This document shows positions 1-7,571 of a stretch of 64,000 nt of DNA, piece by piece (the stretch's first letter is position 1; each line of letters begins with the position of its first letter). This stretch comes from Mycobacterium sp. 852013-51886_SCH5428379. GTDB lineage: Bacteria; Actinomycetota; Actinomycetes; Mycobacteriales; Mycobacteriaceae. A model generated the notes under the pieces. It had not been told where the DNA came from. It saw only the letters and a list, made by a program, of their open reading frames with translations, and did not search any database. The DNA lies in contig NZ_LZSU01000008.1 of assembly GCF_001665575.1 (NCBI RefSeq), positions 42,833 through 106,832 of the forward strand, written 5' to 3'. The position numbers were made by a program, and so were the translations under genes.

Positions 1-345
1 CTTGGCCGGCATCTCCCGGTCGCCGATGGCGACGGAGCCGTCCAGGCCCCGACGGTGCCACGCATCGAGCGCCGGCCGCCCGGCGAGGATGACCTGACGC
101 TCCACCGAATCGGTGGGGTCCCGCTCGGGGAGGTCGGCGCCGGCGGCGCGGCCCAACAGGGTGATGGATCGCAGCAGATGATCGGTCAGCCCGGCGATGT
201 CGTAATCACTGCAGGGCGTCCGCTTGTCCAGGTCGCTCTCGGCGATGCCCTGCACCACCTTGTGCAGCACCCCGAGACTGAGTTCGGCGCTGCGCAATTC
301 GTCGGTGGGCGGTGAGTCGGGTCCTTGCGGCAGGTCGCTACGCAT
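1..345 (-). CDS. TIGR03086-type / mycothiol-dependent maleylpyruvate isomerase-like protein, N-terminal part
   Basis: The ATG is at 345 and the frame stays open to the window edge, so only the first 115 codons are visible and the C-terminus is missing. The N-terminal helix region with LGVLHKVVQGIAESDL, then TPCSDYDIAGLTDHLL, is the usual opening of the DinB-like, actinobacterial TIGR03086/MDMI_N family. These are four-helix-bundle metal-binding proteins, some of them mycothiol-dependent. The metal-binding histidines cannot all be checked because the gene is cut. It is divergent from the next gene with 36 bp between the starts. The family call is by motif resemblance only and the substrate is unknown. 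Confidence 0.7.
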   Translation of the reverse strand, partial: MRSDLPQGPDSPPTDELRSAELSLGVLHKVVQGIAESDLDKRTPCSDYDIAGLTDHLLRSITLLGRAAGADLPERDPTDSVERQVILAGRPALDAWHRRGLDGSVAIGDREMPAK

Positions 346-381
346 GGTGTCCACGTTACGTCTACGCATAAGGTGGCCCAG

Positions 382-711
382 ATGGGTACGCGGGCGCGCA
401 CGGCTGGGCGAGTGTGGGTGGGCACGGCACTGCTGGCGACGGTCCTGCTCAGCGGGTGCACCCGGACCACGACCGGCACGCTCGCGCAGACCACCGAGCC
501 CGGGCCGCCGCTGGTCACCGCGCAGACCATGACGTGCGCCGAATACGCCGACCTCGACGAGCAGGCCCAGCTCGCCGCCGTGCAGGAGCTCGTCGGCTCG
601 CAGCGCAATCCGCTCGGATCGCAGGGCGTGATGGTTGCCAAGACCCTGGCCGACGCCATCTGCCAGTACCTGCCTGCGGCCCGGCTCAGTGAGATCCTGC
701 TGGGCCGCTAG
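382..711 (+). CDS. Small lipoprotein of unknown function
   Basis: This 109-residue protein begins with a basic n-region and a hydrophobic stretch ending in a lipobox (LLSGC, Cys about residue 26), so it should be lipidated and held at the outer face of the membrane. The mature part has two cysteines (TMTCAEY and AICQYL) that could form a disulfide. It resembles small mycobacterial secreted helical proteins, but I do not recognise a named family. The start at 382 is preferred over an ATG further upstream because AAGGTGG lies just before it and the signal sequence follows directly. It ends 9 bp before the echA21-like gene, so the two are probably co-transcribed. Confidence 0.75.
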   Translation: MGTRARTAGRVWVGTALLATVLLSGCTRTTTGTLAQTTEPGPPLVTAQTMTCAEYADLDEQAQLAAVQELVGSQRNPLGSQGVMVAKTLADAICQYLPAARLSEILLGR

Positions 712-720
712 CCTGCAGGC

Positions 721-1536
721 ATGGGCGACACCTACGAATCCGTCACCGTCGAGACCGCCGACCGCGTCGCACGCGTCACGCTGATCGGACCCGGTAAGGG
801 CAATGCGATGGGCCCGGCCTTCTGGGCCGAGCTGCCCGAGGTGTTCCAGATCCTCGACGCCGACCCCGAGGTCCGCGCCATCGTGCTGACCGGCTCCGGC
901 CGCAACTTCAGCTACGGCCTGGACCTGATGGCGATGGGCGCCGAGCTGCCCGGACTGACCGCAGGCGCGAAAGACCGCGCCGGCTTCCACCGGCGACTGC
1001 AGCAGATGCAGGCCGCGATCAGCGCCGTCGCCGACTGCCGCACGCCGACGATCGCCTCGGTGCACGGGTGGTGCATCGGTGGCGGCGTCGACCTGATCAG
1101 CGCGGTGGACATCCGCTACGCCAGCGCCGACGCGAAGTTCTCGGTGCGCGAGGTCAAGCTGGCCATCGTCGCCGACGTCGGCAGCCTGGCCCGGCTGCCG
1201 CTGATCCTGTCCGACGGTCACCTGCGGGAGCTCGCGCTGACCGGTAAGGACATCGACGCCGCCCGCGCCGAGCGCATCGGCCTGGTCAACGATGTGTATG
1301 AGGACGCTGACGCTGCCCTAGCGGCGGCGCATGCCACCGCCGTCGAGATCGCAGCCAACCCGCCGCTGACCGTCCAGGGCGTGAAGGACGTGCTCGACCA
1401 GCAGCGCATCGCCCGGGTGTCGGAGAGCCTGCGCTACGTCGCGGCGTGGAACTCGGCGTTCCTGCCGTCGAAGGATCTCGGAGAGGCCGTCACCGCGATG
1501 TTCGAGAAGCGGCCGCCGGAGTTCACCGGGGAGTAG
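721..1536 (+). CDS. echA21: Crotonase-superfamily enzyme, predicted dienoyl-CoA isomerase (EchA21-like)
   Basis: This 271-residue protein has the crotonase fold. The oxyanion-hole region is visible as NFSYGLDL (about 62-69) and HGWCIGGGVDL (115-125). Acidic residues D124, E144 and D152 sit in GGGVDL, SVREVKL and VADVGSLARLP. Their 20 and 8 residue spacing matches the catalytic Asp/Glu/Asp triad of mitochondrial delta3,5-delta2,4-dienoyl-CoA isomerase (ECH1), rather than the two glutamates of classical enoyl-CoA hydratase. The likely role is isomerising unsaturated acyl-CoAs during beta-oxidation. The position matches Rv3774 (echA21) upstream of the M. tuberculosis cell-wall locus. Its 3' end overlaps the convergent MBL gene by 14 bp. 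Confidence 0.88.
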   Translation: MGDTYESVTVETADRVARVTLIGPGKGNAMGPAFWAELPEVFQILDADPEVRAIVLTGSGRNFSYGLDLMAMGAELPGLTAGAKDRAGFHRRLQQMQAAISAVADCRTPTIASVHGWCIGGGVDLISAVDIRYASADAKFSVREVKLAIVADVGSLARLPLILSDGHLRELALTGKDIDAARAERIGLVNDVYEDADAALAAAHATAVEIAANPPLTVQGVKDVLDQQRIARVSESLRYVAAWNSAFLPSKDLGEAVTAMFEKRPPEFTGE

Positions 1537-2173
1537 CGGCGCGCAGCCGCTCGAGGGCGGCGTCCACGCACGCCGACCACGGCTCGGTCCCGAGCCGATG
1601 GACCGCGTCGCCCTGGTACGCACTCGAGATCACCACGTCGGGGGTCAGCGGGCGCAGCACGTCGCGCAGTGTCTCCGCCAACCGGTCGGCGTCGCTGACC
1701 GGCGGGATGTAGCCGGCCGCCCAGCCGCCGTCAGAGAGCGTGAACATCGTGTCGCCGGTGAACAGGTATGTCTCACCGCCGATTCCGGGGACCAGGTAGC
1801 TCGTACTGCCGGGCGTGTGTCCGGGCGAGGGGATGACCTCGATCCCGAGATCGTCGACGTGGCGCTTCTCCAGCGGGACGTGGACGGGTGCGAATCGGCT
1901 GATGTCGTCGACCTCGGCGGCCGGTGCGTGCAGCCGCGCACCGAACCGTGCGGCGATCGTGGCCAGCATCGGACCGGCTTCGTCGCGGTGTGAGAGGTAT
2001 TGGCGCGCAACGCCGCCGAGGTCGGCGACGGTACCGAGGTCGTCGTCGGTACCAGGCGAGTAGAACATCACGTTCTCGCCGTGCGCCGGCGTCCAGAGAT
2101 AGGCGTGGGTGTTGAGTCCCGGGAAGGGCGAGTGGCTTCGCGTCTCCCACAGGTCGGGTCGGATCTGTTTCAT
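1523..2173 (-). CDS. MBL-fold metallohydrolase
   Basis: This 216-residue single-domain protein has the metallo-beta-lactamase layout: an N-terminal strand region, SHRDEAG (about 68-74) at the metal-motif position, PSPGHTPGSTSYL carrying the third-position histidine, and FTGDTMF with the bridging Asp. The first motif differs from the canonical HxHxDH and looks like the HRD variant of glyoxalase-like MBL subgroups, so metal content is uncertain. The ATG at 2173 (MKQIRPDLWE) is chosen over one 7 codons upstream because family members usually start with this strand. The substrate is unknown; a thioester or lactone hydrolase is possible. Confidence 0.82.
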   Translation of the reverse strand: MKQIRPDLWETRSHSPFPGLNTHAYLWTPAHGENVMFYSPGTDDDLGTVADLGGVARQYLSHRDEAGPMLATIAARFGARLHAPAAEVDDISRFAPVHVPLEKRHVDDLGIEVIPSPGHTPGSTSYLVPGIGGETYLFTGDTMFTLSDGGWAAGYIPPVSDADRLAETLRDVLRPLTPDVVISSAYQGDAVHRLGTEPWSACVDAALERLRAATPR

Positions 2174-2213
2174 GACCCCAGCCTGCAACCTCAACCTTTG
2201 TCGAGGTAAAGAG

Positions 2214-2300
2214 CGGTGGCGGAGGGATTTGAACCCCCGGACGGTGTTAGCCGTCTCTCGCTTTCAAGGCGAGTGCATTAGGCCGCTCTGCCACGCCACC
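2214..2300 (-). tRNA. tRNA-Ser (anticodon UGA)
   Basis: Read on the minus strand, the acceptor stem GGTGGCG pairs with CGCCACC, the anticodon arm CTCGCCTTGAAAGCGAG presents TGA, a long variable arm typical of class II tRNAs (GACGGCTAACACCGTC) follows, and the T arm contains GGTTCAAATCC. The discriminator base is G, as expected for serine tRNAs. CCA is not encoded. It lies between the MBL hydrolase and the MarR gene on the same strand as both. Confidence 0.96.
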
Positions 2301-2319
2301 GCGCAACAGCGTACGGGCT

Positions 2320-2796
2320 TCAGGCCCGGGCGGCTCTGGCGGGCGTGTCGGCGCTTCGCAGCCCGACGCTGATGCGCCGGCAGTTCTCCCCCATCGCCGA
2401 GATCTGCGGACGTGACAGCCGGCCCAGGAAGTGCGCACGCACCGCGTCACCGTAGGTGATCATCGCTGCCCGCACCTGCGCGCGGCCCTCCTCGGTGATC
2501 GACGCCAGCACCCCGCGTCCGTCCTCCGGACTGGCGCCGCGACGCACGAGACCGGCCGTCTCCAGGCGCCGGATCTGCCGGGTCACCCTGCTGGGCAACG
2601 ACATCAGCACCTCGGCCAGATCCCCCATCCGCACCGAGGCCGTCGGCGACTTGTCCAGGACGTCCAGCAGCCGTACGTCGTTGAGCGTCAGCTGATGCTC
2701 CTCGACGAGCGACTTGTTGAGTGTCGCGTGCAACCGCAGTGCGGCGTCCAAAAAGTTTTGCCACGAGCGTTGTTCTGCAATGTCGAGCCCCGGCAT
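2320..2796 (-). CDS. MarR-family transcriptional regulator
   Basis: This 158-residue winged-helix protein shows the family core: LTLNDVRLLDVLDKSP, SVRMGDLAEVLMSLPSRVTRQIRRLE as recognition helix region, AGLVRRGASPEDGRGVLASITEEG as the wing, and a C-terminal dimerisation helix. It probably represses as a homodimer in response to a small phenolic or lipophilic ligand. It is divergent from the quinone oxidoreductase gene, and a 7-bp inverted repeat lies in the shared region, so it probably controls that gene and itself. The start is uncertain: in-frame ATGs also exist at 2823 and 2832, but MPGLDIAEQRSW at 2796 gives the usual family N-terminus. Confidence 0.87.
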   Translation of the reverse strand: MPGLDIAEQRSWQNFLDAALRLHATLNKSLVEEHQLTLNDVRLLDVLDKSPTASVRMGDLAEVLMSLPSRVTRQIRRLETAGLVRRGASPEDGRGVLASITEEGRAQVRAAMITYGDAVRAHFLGRLSRPQISAMGENCRRISVGLRSADTPARAARA

Positions 2797-2831
2797 ATCG
2801 CTTGCCGTGCGCCCCCCGATCATCCCCTCCA

Positions 2832-2858
2832 TCGGATCATCGTAAAACACCGATCCGA
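2832..2858. promoter_or_regulatory. Inverted repeat, candidate MarR operator
   Basis: TCGGATC (2832-2838) and GATCCGA (2852-2858) form a perfect 7-bp inverted repeat with a 13-bp spacer, which includes the A-rich stretch TAAAA. It sits between the divergent MarR regulator and the quinone oxidoreductase gene, 49 bp before the latter's start. If the regulator gene started at 2832 the repeat would touch its start codon. Its role as operator is inferred from position and symmetry. Confidence 0.45.
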
Positions 2859-2907
2859 GCCCGGGAAGGACGAGGCGCAGCGGGTCCGGGCGAGTAGGGT
2901 AGCCAGG

Positions 2908-3891
2908 ATGCGCGCCATCGTGGCGGCCGAATCCGGCCGCCTGACCTGGTCCGACGTCCCGGAAACGCCTCTGCGGGAGGGCGAGGTGACCATCGAGGTG
3001 ACTGCCGCGGGCATGAACCGCGCGGACCTGATGCAAGCCGCGGGCAAGTATCCGCCGCCGAAGGGCGCCAGCGAGATCATCGGCCTCGAGGTGTCCGGCC
3101 GGATCGCCGCGGTCGCCGACGGGGTGACGCAGTGGTCGGTCGGCCAGCCGGTGTGCGCTTTGCTGGCCGGCGGCGGCTACGCGGAGTACGTCAACGTGCC
3201 GGCCGAACAGGTCATGCCGGTGCCCGAAGGGGTCGATCTCGACCATGCGGCGGCTTTGCCCGAGGCGGCCTGCACGGTGTGGTCGAACATCGTGATGACC
3301 GCCGGGCTGCAGCCCGGCGAGTTGCTGCTCGTGCACGGCGGGGGCAGCGGTATCGGAACCCACGCCATCCAGGTGGCCGGCGCCATGGGCTGTCGCGTCG
3401 CCGTCACCGCCGGGTCCCGCCACAAGCTGGACCTCTGCCGCGAACTGGGGGCCGATCCCGCGATCAACTACCGCGACGAGGATTTCGTCGAGCGGCTGCG
3501 CGCCGAGAGCGACGGCGCCGGAGCCGACGTCATCCTCGACATCATGGGGGCGGCCTACCTTGACCGCAACGTCGACGCCCTGGCGCTCGACGGCAGGCTC
3601 GTCATCATCGCCGCGCAGGGCGGGGCCAAGGCCGAACTGAACATCGGCAAGCTGTTGGGCAAGCGCGCCGGGGTGATCGCCACGACGCTGCGCGGCCGTC
3701 CTGTCACCGGGCCGAACAGCAAGGCCGAGATCGTCGCCGAGGTGGTGCGCCACGTGTGGCCGATGGTCGCCGACGGCCGGGTGCGCCCGATCATCGGCGC
3801 GGAGTATCCGATCGCCGAGGCGCAGGCCGCCCACGAGATGCTCGACTCCGGCGAGGTCTCCGGCAAGGTGCTGCTGCGGGTACGCGACTGA
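2908..3891 (+). CDS. Zinc-independent NAD(P)H:quinone oxidoreductase (Rv3777-like)
   Basis: This 327-residue member of the MDR superfamily has an N-terminal GroES-like substrate domain (1 to about 125) and a Rossmann domain with HGGGSGIGTHAIQ for NADPH binding near residue 140. It lacks the structural-zinc cysteine cluster, which places it with quinone oxidoreductase/PIG3-type enzymes. The likely reaction is NADPH-dependent reduction of quinones or reactive enones. The ATG at 2908 follows AGCCAGG. It corresponds to M. tuberculosis Rv3777 in sequence and neighbourhood, and is convergent with the aminotransferase homologue (17 bp between stops). Confidence 0.9.
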   Translation: MRAIVAAESGRLTWSDVPETPLREGEVTIEVTAAGMNRADLMQAAGKYPPPKGASEIIGLEVSGRIAAVADGVTQWSVGQPVCALLAGGGYAEYVNVPAEQVMPVPEGVDLDHAAALPEAACTVWSNIVMTAGLQPGELLLVHGGGSGIGTHAIQVAGAMGCRVAVTAGSRHKLDLCRELGADPAINYRDEDFVERLRAESDGAGADVILDIMGAAYLDRNVDALALDGRLVIIAAQGGAKAELNIGKLLGKRAGVIATTLRGRPVTGPNSKAEIVAEVVRHVWPMVADGRVRPIIGAEYPIAEAQAAHEMLDSGEVSGKVLLRVRD

Positions 3892-3907
3892 CGCGTCCGC
3901 CTATCGC

Positions 3908-5104
3908 CTACCCCAGTGAGGCGAGCGCGCGCACCAGCTGATCCACCTCGGCGGTGGTGCTGTAGTGCGCCAACCCGACCGTCACCGCACCACCGATGTC
4001 GCTGACGCCGATGACGTCGAGCACCCGCGAACTCGCGTCGGCGATCGCCAGCACGCCGTTGTCGGCGAGGCGGCGCACCACGGTCTCCGCGGGCACGTCG
4101 CGCACGGCGAAGCTGAGCACGGGGATCCGCACCTCGGGCTCGCCGATCAGCATCACTCGCGGCAGCGAGCGCAGCGACATCACCAGGTAGTCGAACAGGC
4201 GGCCCAGATAGGCCGTCGCCGACTGCATCGACCACGCCAGTCGTTCGCGTCGGGTCCCGGAGGCGGATTCGTCGAGCCCGGCGAGGTACTCGATGCTGGC
4301 CACCACGCCTGCGAGCATGCCGAACTGGTGGACGCCCACCTCGAGTCGAGCCGGGCCGGTGGCGAACGGGTCGAGCGAGACCGAACCGAGGGTGTCGATC
4401 GTTGCCGGATCGCGGAAGACCAGCGCACCGATCGGCGGCCCGCCCCAGGCGACGGCGTTGACGGCGACGACGTCGGCGTCCACCTCGTTCATGTCGAAGA
4501 GCCGGTACGGCGCCGCGGCCGAATGGTCGACGACCACCAGACCGCCGACCTCGTGCACCAGCTTGGCGACCACGCTCAGGTCGGTGACGGTGCCCAGCGT
4601 CGAGGAGGCCGACGCGATCGCGACCAGCCGGGTCGGGCCGGTGATCAGACCCTCCCACTGCCAGGTCGGCAGCTCACCGGTCTCGATGTCGACCTCGGCC
4701 CACTTGATCTTGGCGCCGAACCGGTTGGCTGCCCGCAGCCACGGTGCGATGTTGGCCTCGTCGTCCAGTCGGGTGACGACCACCTCGTAGCCCAGTCCGA
4801 CCCGGGCCGATGCGGCGTCGGCCAGCGAGGCCAGCAGCAGCGCACGGTCCGCCCCGAGCACCACCCCGGCCGGATCGGCGTTGACCAGGTCAGCGACGGC
4901 CTGGCGGGCGGCGGTGAGCACCGCCGCGCTGCGGCGCGACGACGGATGGGGTCCGCCGGTCGTGGCCATGGATCCGCGGAACGCCGTGGACACCGTCGTT
5001 GCGACCGAATCGGGCAGCAACATGCCGTTCTGTGCGTCGAAGTGAACCCACCCGTCGCCCAGCGTCGGGTGCAGCCCACGCACCCGGGCGACGTCGTATG
5101 CCAT
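3908..5104 (-). CDS. Class V aminotransferase / cysteine desulfurase-like protein (Rv3778c-like), PLP lysine apparently missing
   Basis: This 398-residue fold-type I protein opens [23 protein letters not shown] and resembles Rv3778c. The cofactor Asp is visible in [11 protein letters not shown] (D193). In SufS/Csd enzymes the strand that follows ends in SGHK, where Lys forms the PLP aldimine; here the aligned segment is [12 protein letters not shown] (about 215-226) with Ala219 at the lysine position. The protein may therefore be catalytically dead as a classical PLP enzyme, or use PLP differently. The alignment is by eye. It is convergent with the oxidoreductase and divergent from bpa, separated by 236 bp. 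Confidence 0.85.
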   Translation of the reverse strand: MAYDVARVRGLHPTLGDGWVHFDAQNGMLLPDSVATTVSTAFRGSMATTGGPHPSSRRSAAVLTAARQAVADLVNADPAGVVLGADRALLLASLADAASARVGLGYEVVVTRLDDEANIAPWLRAANRFGAKIKWAEVDIETGELPTWQWEGLITGPTRLVAIASASSTLGTVTDLSVVAKLVHEVGGLVVVDHSAAAPYRLFDMNEVDADVVAVNAVAWGGPPIGALVFRDPATIDTLGSVSLDPFATGPARLEVGVHQFGMLAGVVASIEYLAGLDESASGTRRERLAWSMQSATAYLGRLFDYLVMSLRSLPRVMLIGEPEVRIPVLSFAVRDVPAETVVRRLADNGVLAIADASSRVLDVIGVSDIGGAVTVGLAHYSTTAEVDQLVRALASLG

Positions 5105-5340
5105 TCCAGCCACCTTAGATCGTTCGGTTTTCACAGGAAGCGACACGAATCTGGCGGGCGCCCGACCGTGCATCCTTCGTTGATGCTGAACCCTGATCCG
5201 GGCACCTGGCCAGCCATACTAGTCGAGCGCGCGACAGCTGCCGTGGGCCGTTCGCTGGGGCAGAGGAGACTAGTGTCGCATTCGAACCGGCACGGTACGG
5301 CCCTACCGGTAAGACAGCCACAAGAGGGAATGCTGACTCA

Positions 5341-5865
5341 ATGACGCTGAACAACGACGACGACAACATCGAGATCATCGGTGGCGACGACATCGAAACC
5401 GACGACCGTGCCGCAGCGGGAGGCGAGGGCAAATCCCTGACCGACCTGGTCGAACAGCCCGCCAAGGTCATGCGGATCGGCACCATGATCAAACAGTTGC
5501 TCGAAGAGGTGCGGGCCGCACCGCTGGACGAGGCCAGCCGCAACAAGCTGCGCGACATCCACCGCACCAGCATCCGCGAACTCGAAGAGGGTCTGGCCCC
5601 GGAACTGCGCGACGAACTCGAGCGGCTGACGTTGCCGTTCACCGAGGACGGCACCCCGTCGGACGCCGAATTGCGCATCGCACAGGCCCAGCTCGTCGGC
5701 TGGCTGGAGGGCCTGTTCCACGGCATCCAGACCGCGCTGTTCGCCCAGCAGATGGCTGCCCGCGCGCAGCTCGAGCAGATGCGCCAGGGGGCGTTGCCAC
5801 CCGGTCTGGGGGCACCGGGTCAGCGCGGCGGTCCGTCGCACCCCGGCACGGGTCAGTACCTGTAG
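5341..5865 (+). CDS. bpa: Bacterial proteasome activator Bpa/PafE
   Basis: This 174-residue protein matches Rv3780, the ATP-independent proteasome activator of mycobacteria. It has an acidic, disordered N-terminus (LNNDDDNIEIIGGDD), a central helical core (about 35-140) that in the family forms a dodecameric ring, a Gly/Pro-rich tail and the C-terminal GQYL motif. In Mpa and PafE, GQYL inserts into the alpha-ring of the 20S core and opens its gate. The ring passes unfolded proteins, including HspR, to the proteasome without ATP. The ATG at 5341 follows AGAGGGAA. It lies 7 bp before wzt, an arrangement shared with M. tuberculosis. Confidence 0.95.
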   Translation: MTLNNDDDNIEIIGGDDIETDDRAAAGGEGKSLTDLVEQPAKVMRIGTMIKQLLEEVRAAPLDEASRNKLRDIHRTSIRELEEGLAPELRDELERLTLPFTEDGTPSDAELRIAQAQLVGWLEGLFHGIQTALFAQQMAARAQLEQMRQGALPPGLGAPGQRGGPSHPGTGQYL

Positions 5866-5872
5866 GGCTGCT

Positions 5873-6694
5873 GTGTCGGAACCGCACATCGAGACCCGCG
5901 ACGCGTGGGTCGAATTCCCGATCTTCGATGCGAAGACGCGCTCGCTGAAGAAGGCGTTCCTCGGCAAGGCCGGCGGCGCCATCGGGCGGAACGACTCCAA
6001 CGTCGTCGTCATCGAGGCGTTGCGCGACATCACGCTGTCGCTGTCCCTGGGCGACCGGGTCGGGCTGGTCGGACACAACGGTGCGGGTAAGTCGACGCTG
6101 TTGCGGCTGCTCTCCGGGATCTACGAACCCACCCGTGGTTCGGCGACGGTCACCGGACGGGTGGCGCCGGTGTTCGACCTCGGCGTCGGCATGGATCCGG
6201 AGATCTCCGGATTCGAGAACATCATCATCCGCGGGCTGTTCCTCGGGCAGACGCGCAAGCAGATGCTGGCAAAGGTCGACGAGATCGCGGAGTTCACCGA
6301 ACTCGGCGAGTACCTGTCCATGCCGCTGCGCACGTACTCGACCGGTATGCGGGTGCGGTTGGCGATGGGTGTGGTCACGAGCATCGACCCGGAGATCCTG
6401 CTGCTCGACGAGGGCATCGGCGCCGTCGACGCGGAATTTCTGAAGAAGGCGCAGACGCGGCTGCAGAAGCTCGTCGAACGGTCCGGGATCCTGGTGTTCG
6501 CCAGCCACTCCAACGAGTTCCTCGCCCGGCTGTGCAAGACCGCGATGTGGATCGACCACGGCACCATCCGGATGGCCGGCGGTATCGAGGAGGTCGTGCG
6601 GGCCTACGAGGGCGAGGACGCCGCGCGGCATGTGCGCGAGGTACTGGACGAGCACCGGGCCGACTGGCCGGCCACTGCGGGTGCCGATGACTGA
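5873..6694 (+). CDS. wzt: Galactan-export ABC transporter ATP-binding protein Wzt (Rv3781-like)
   Basis: This 273-residue nucleotide-binding domain belongs to the polysaccharide-export class. Walker A is GHNGAGKST (67-75), the signature motif is the variant YSTGM (155-159), Walker B is ILLLDEG (about 175-181) and the H-loop is FASHS. It should power flipping of the lipid-linked galactan precursor across the membrane together with the permease at 7568-8398. It starts with GTG 7 bp after bpa. The last 8 bp overlap glfT1, so translation is coupled. There is no extra C-terminal carbohydrate-binding domain of the kind seen in O9a-type Wzt. Confidence 0.93.
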   Translation: MSEPHIETRDAWVEFPIFDAKTRSLKKAFLGKAGGAIGRNDSNVVVIEALRDITLSLSLGDRVGLVGHNGAGKSTLLRLLSGIYEPTRGSATVTGRVAPVFDLGVGMDPEISGFENIIIRGLFLGQTRKQMLAKVDEIAEFTELGEYLSMPLRTYSTGMRVRLAMGVVTSIDPEILLLDEGIGAVDAEFLKKAQTRLQKLVERSGILVFASHSNEFLARLCKTAMWIDHGTIRMAGGIEEVVRAYEGEDAARHVREVLDEHRADWPATAGADD

Positions 6695-7571
6695 CACGGT
6701 CATCGCGGTCGTCGTCACCCATCGTCGTCCCGACTCGCTGGCGCAGTCCCTGTCGGCGATCTGCAGCCAGACCCGCCCGCCCGACAAGCTGATCGTGGTG
6801 GACAACGACTGCGATTTCGCGGTGCGCGATCTGGTGGCCGGGCAGCCGGTACCCAACACCTATCTCGGTTCGCACCGCAACCTCGGTGGCGCAGGCGGTT
6901 TCGCGCTCGGAATGTTGCACGCACTGGCAGAGGGGGCCGACTGGATCTGGCTGGCCGATGACGACGGCAGGCCGTTGGACTCCACGGTGCTGCAGACGCT
7001 GCTGAACTGCGCGTCGCGGCACGGCCTGGCGGAGGTGTCACCGATGGTGTGCGACATCGCCGACCCGACGCGGCTGGCGTTTCCGCTGCGCCGCGGATTG
7101 GTGTGGCGGCGGCGCGCCTCCGAGTTGGGGTCGGGTGATCTGCTGCCCGGGATCGCGTCGCTGTTCAACGGCGCTCTGTTCCGGGCGTCCACCGTGGACG
7201 CCGTGGGCGTACCCGATCTGCGGTTGTTCGTCCGCGGCGACGAGGTGGAATTGCACCGGCGTTTGGTGCGCTCGGGTCTGCCGTTCGGGACGTGTCTGGA
7301 CGCGACCTACGTCCACCCCTGTGGCACAGATGAATTCAAGCCGATCCTGGGTGGGCGGATGCACACGCAGTATCCCGACGACGACACCAAACGGTTCTTC
7401 ACCTACCGCAACCGTGGATATCTGCTGTCCCAGCCCGGTTTGCGGAAACTGCTTCCGCAGGAATGGGTGCGATTCGGCTGGTACTTCCTGGTGTCGCGGC
7501 GCGATCCGGCCGGGCTGCGGGAGTGGATCCGGTTGCGGAGGCTGGGCCGGCGAGAGAGGTTTTCGCGATGA
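6687..7571 (+). CDS. glfT1: Galactofuranosyltransferase GlfT1
   Basis: This 294-residue GT-A glycosyltransferase (GT2) matches Rv3782. The nucleotide-sugar region is VVVTHRRPDSL near the start, followed by GSHRNLGGAGGFALGM (61-76) and the metal-binding DDD at 91-93 in WLADDDGRP. The enzyme adds the first Galf residues to decaprenyl-PP-GlcNAc-Rha, before GlfT2 polymerises the galactan. The ATG at 6687 overlaps the wzt stop. The stop overlaps the wzm ATG (ATGA), making wzt-glfT1-wzm a coupled unit. I recognise the gene from both sequence and conserved order. Confidence 0.95.
   Translation: MTDTVIAVVVTHRRPDSLAQSLSAICSQTRPPDKLIVVDNDCDFAVRDLVAGQPVPNTYLGSHRNLGGAGGFALGMLHALAEGADWIWLADDDGRPLDSTVLQTLLNCASRHGLAEVSPMVCDIADPTRLAFPLRRGLVWRRRASELGSGDLLPGIASLFNGALFRASTVDAVGVPDLRLFVRGDEVELHRRLVRSGLPFGTCLDATYVHPCGTDEFKPILGGRMHTQYPDDDTKRFFTYRNRGYLLSQPGLRKLLPQEWVRFGWYFLVSRRDPAGLREWIRLRRLGRRERFSR

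Noticed and set aside
2797..3834. Long minus-strand N-terminal extension of the MarR gene through the oxidoreductase
   Set aside because: The extension is antisense to the quinone oxidoreductase gene, and only the last 158 residues form a MarR domain.
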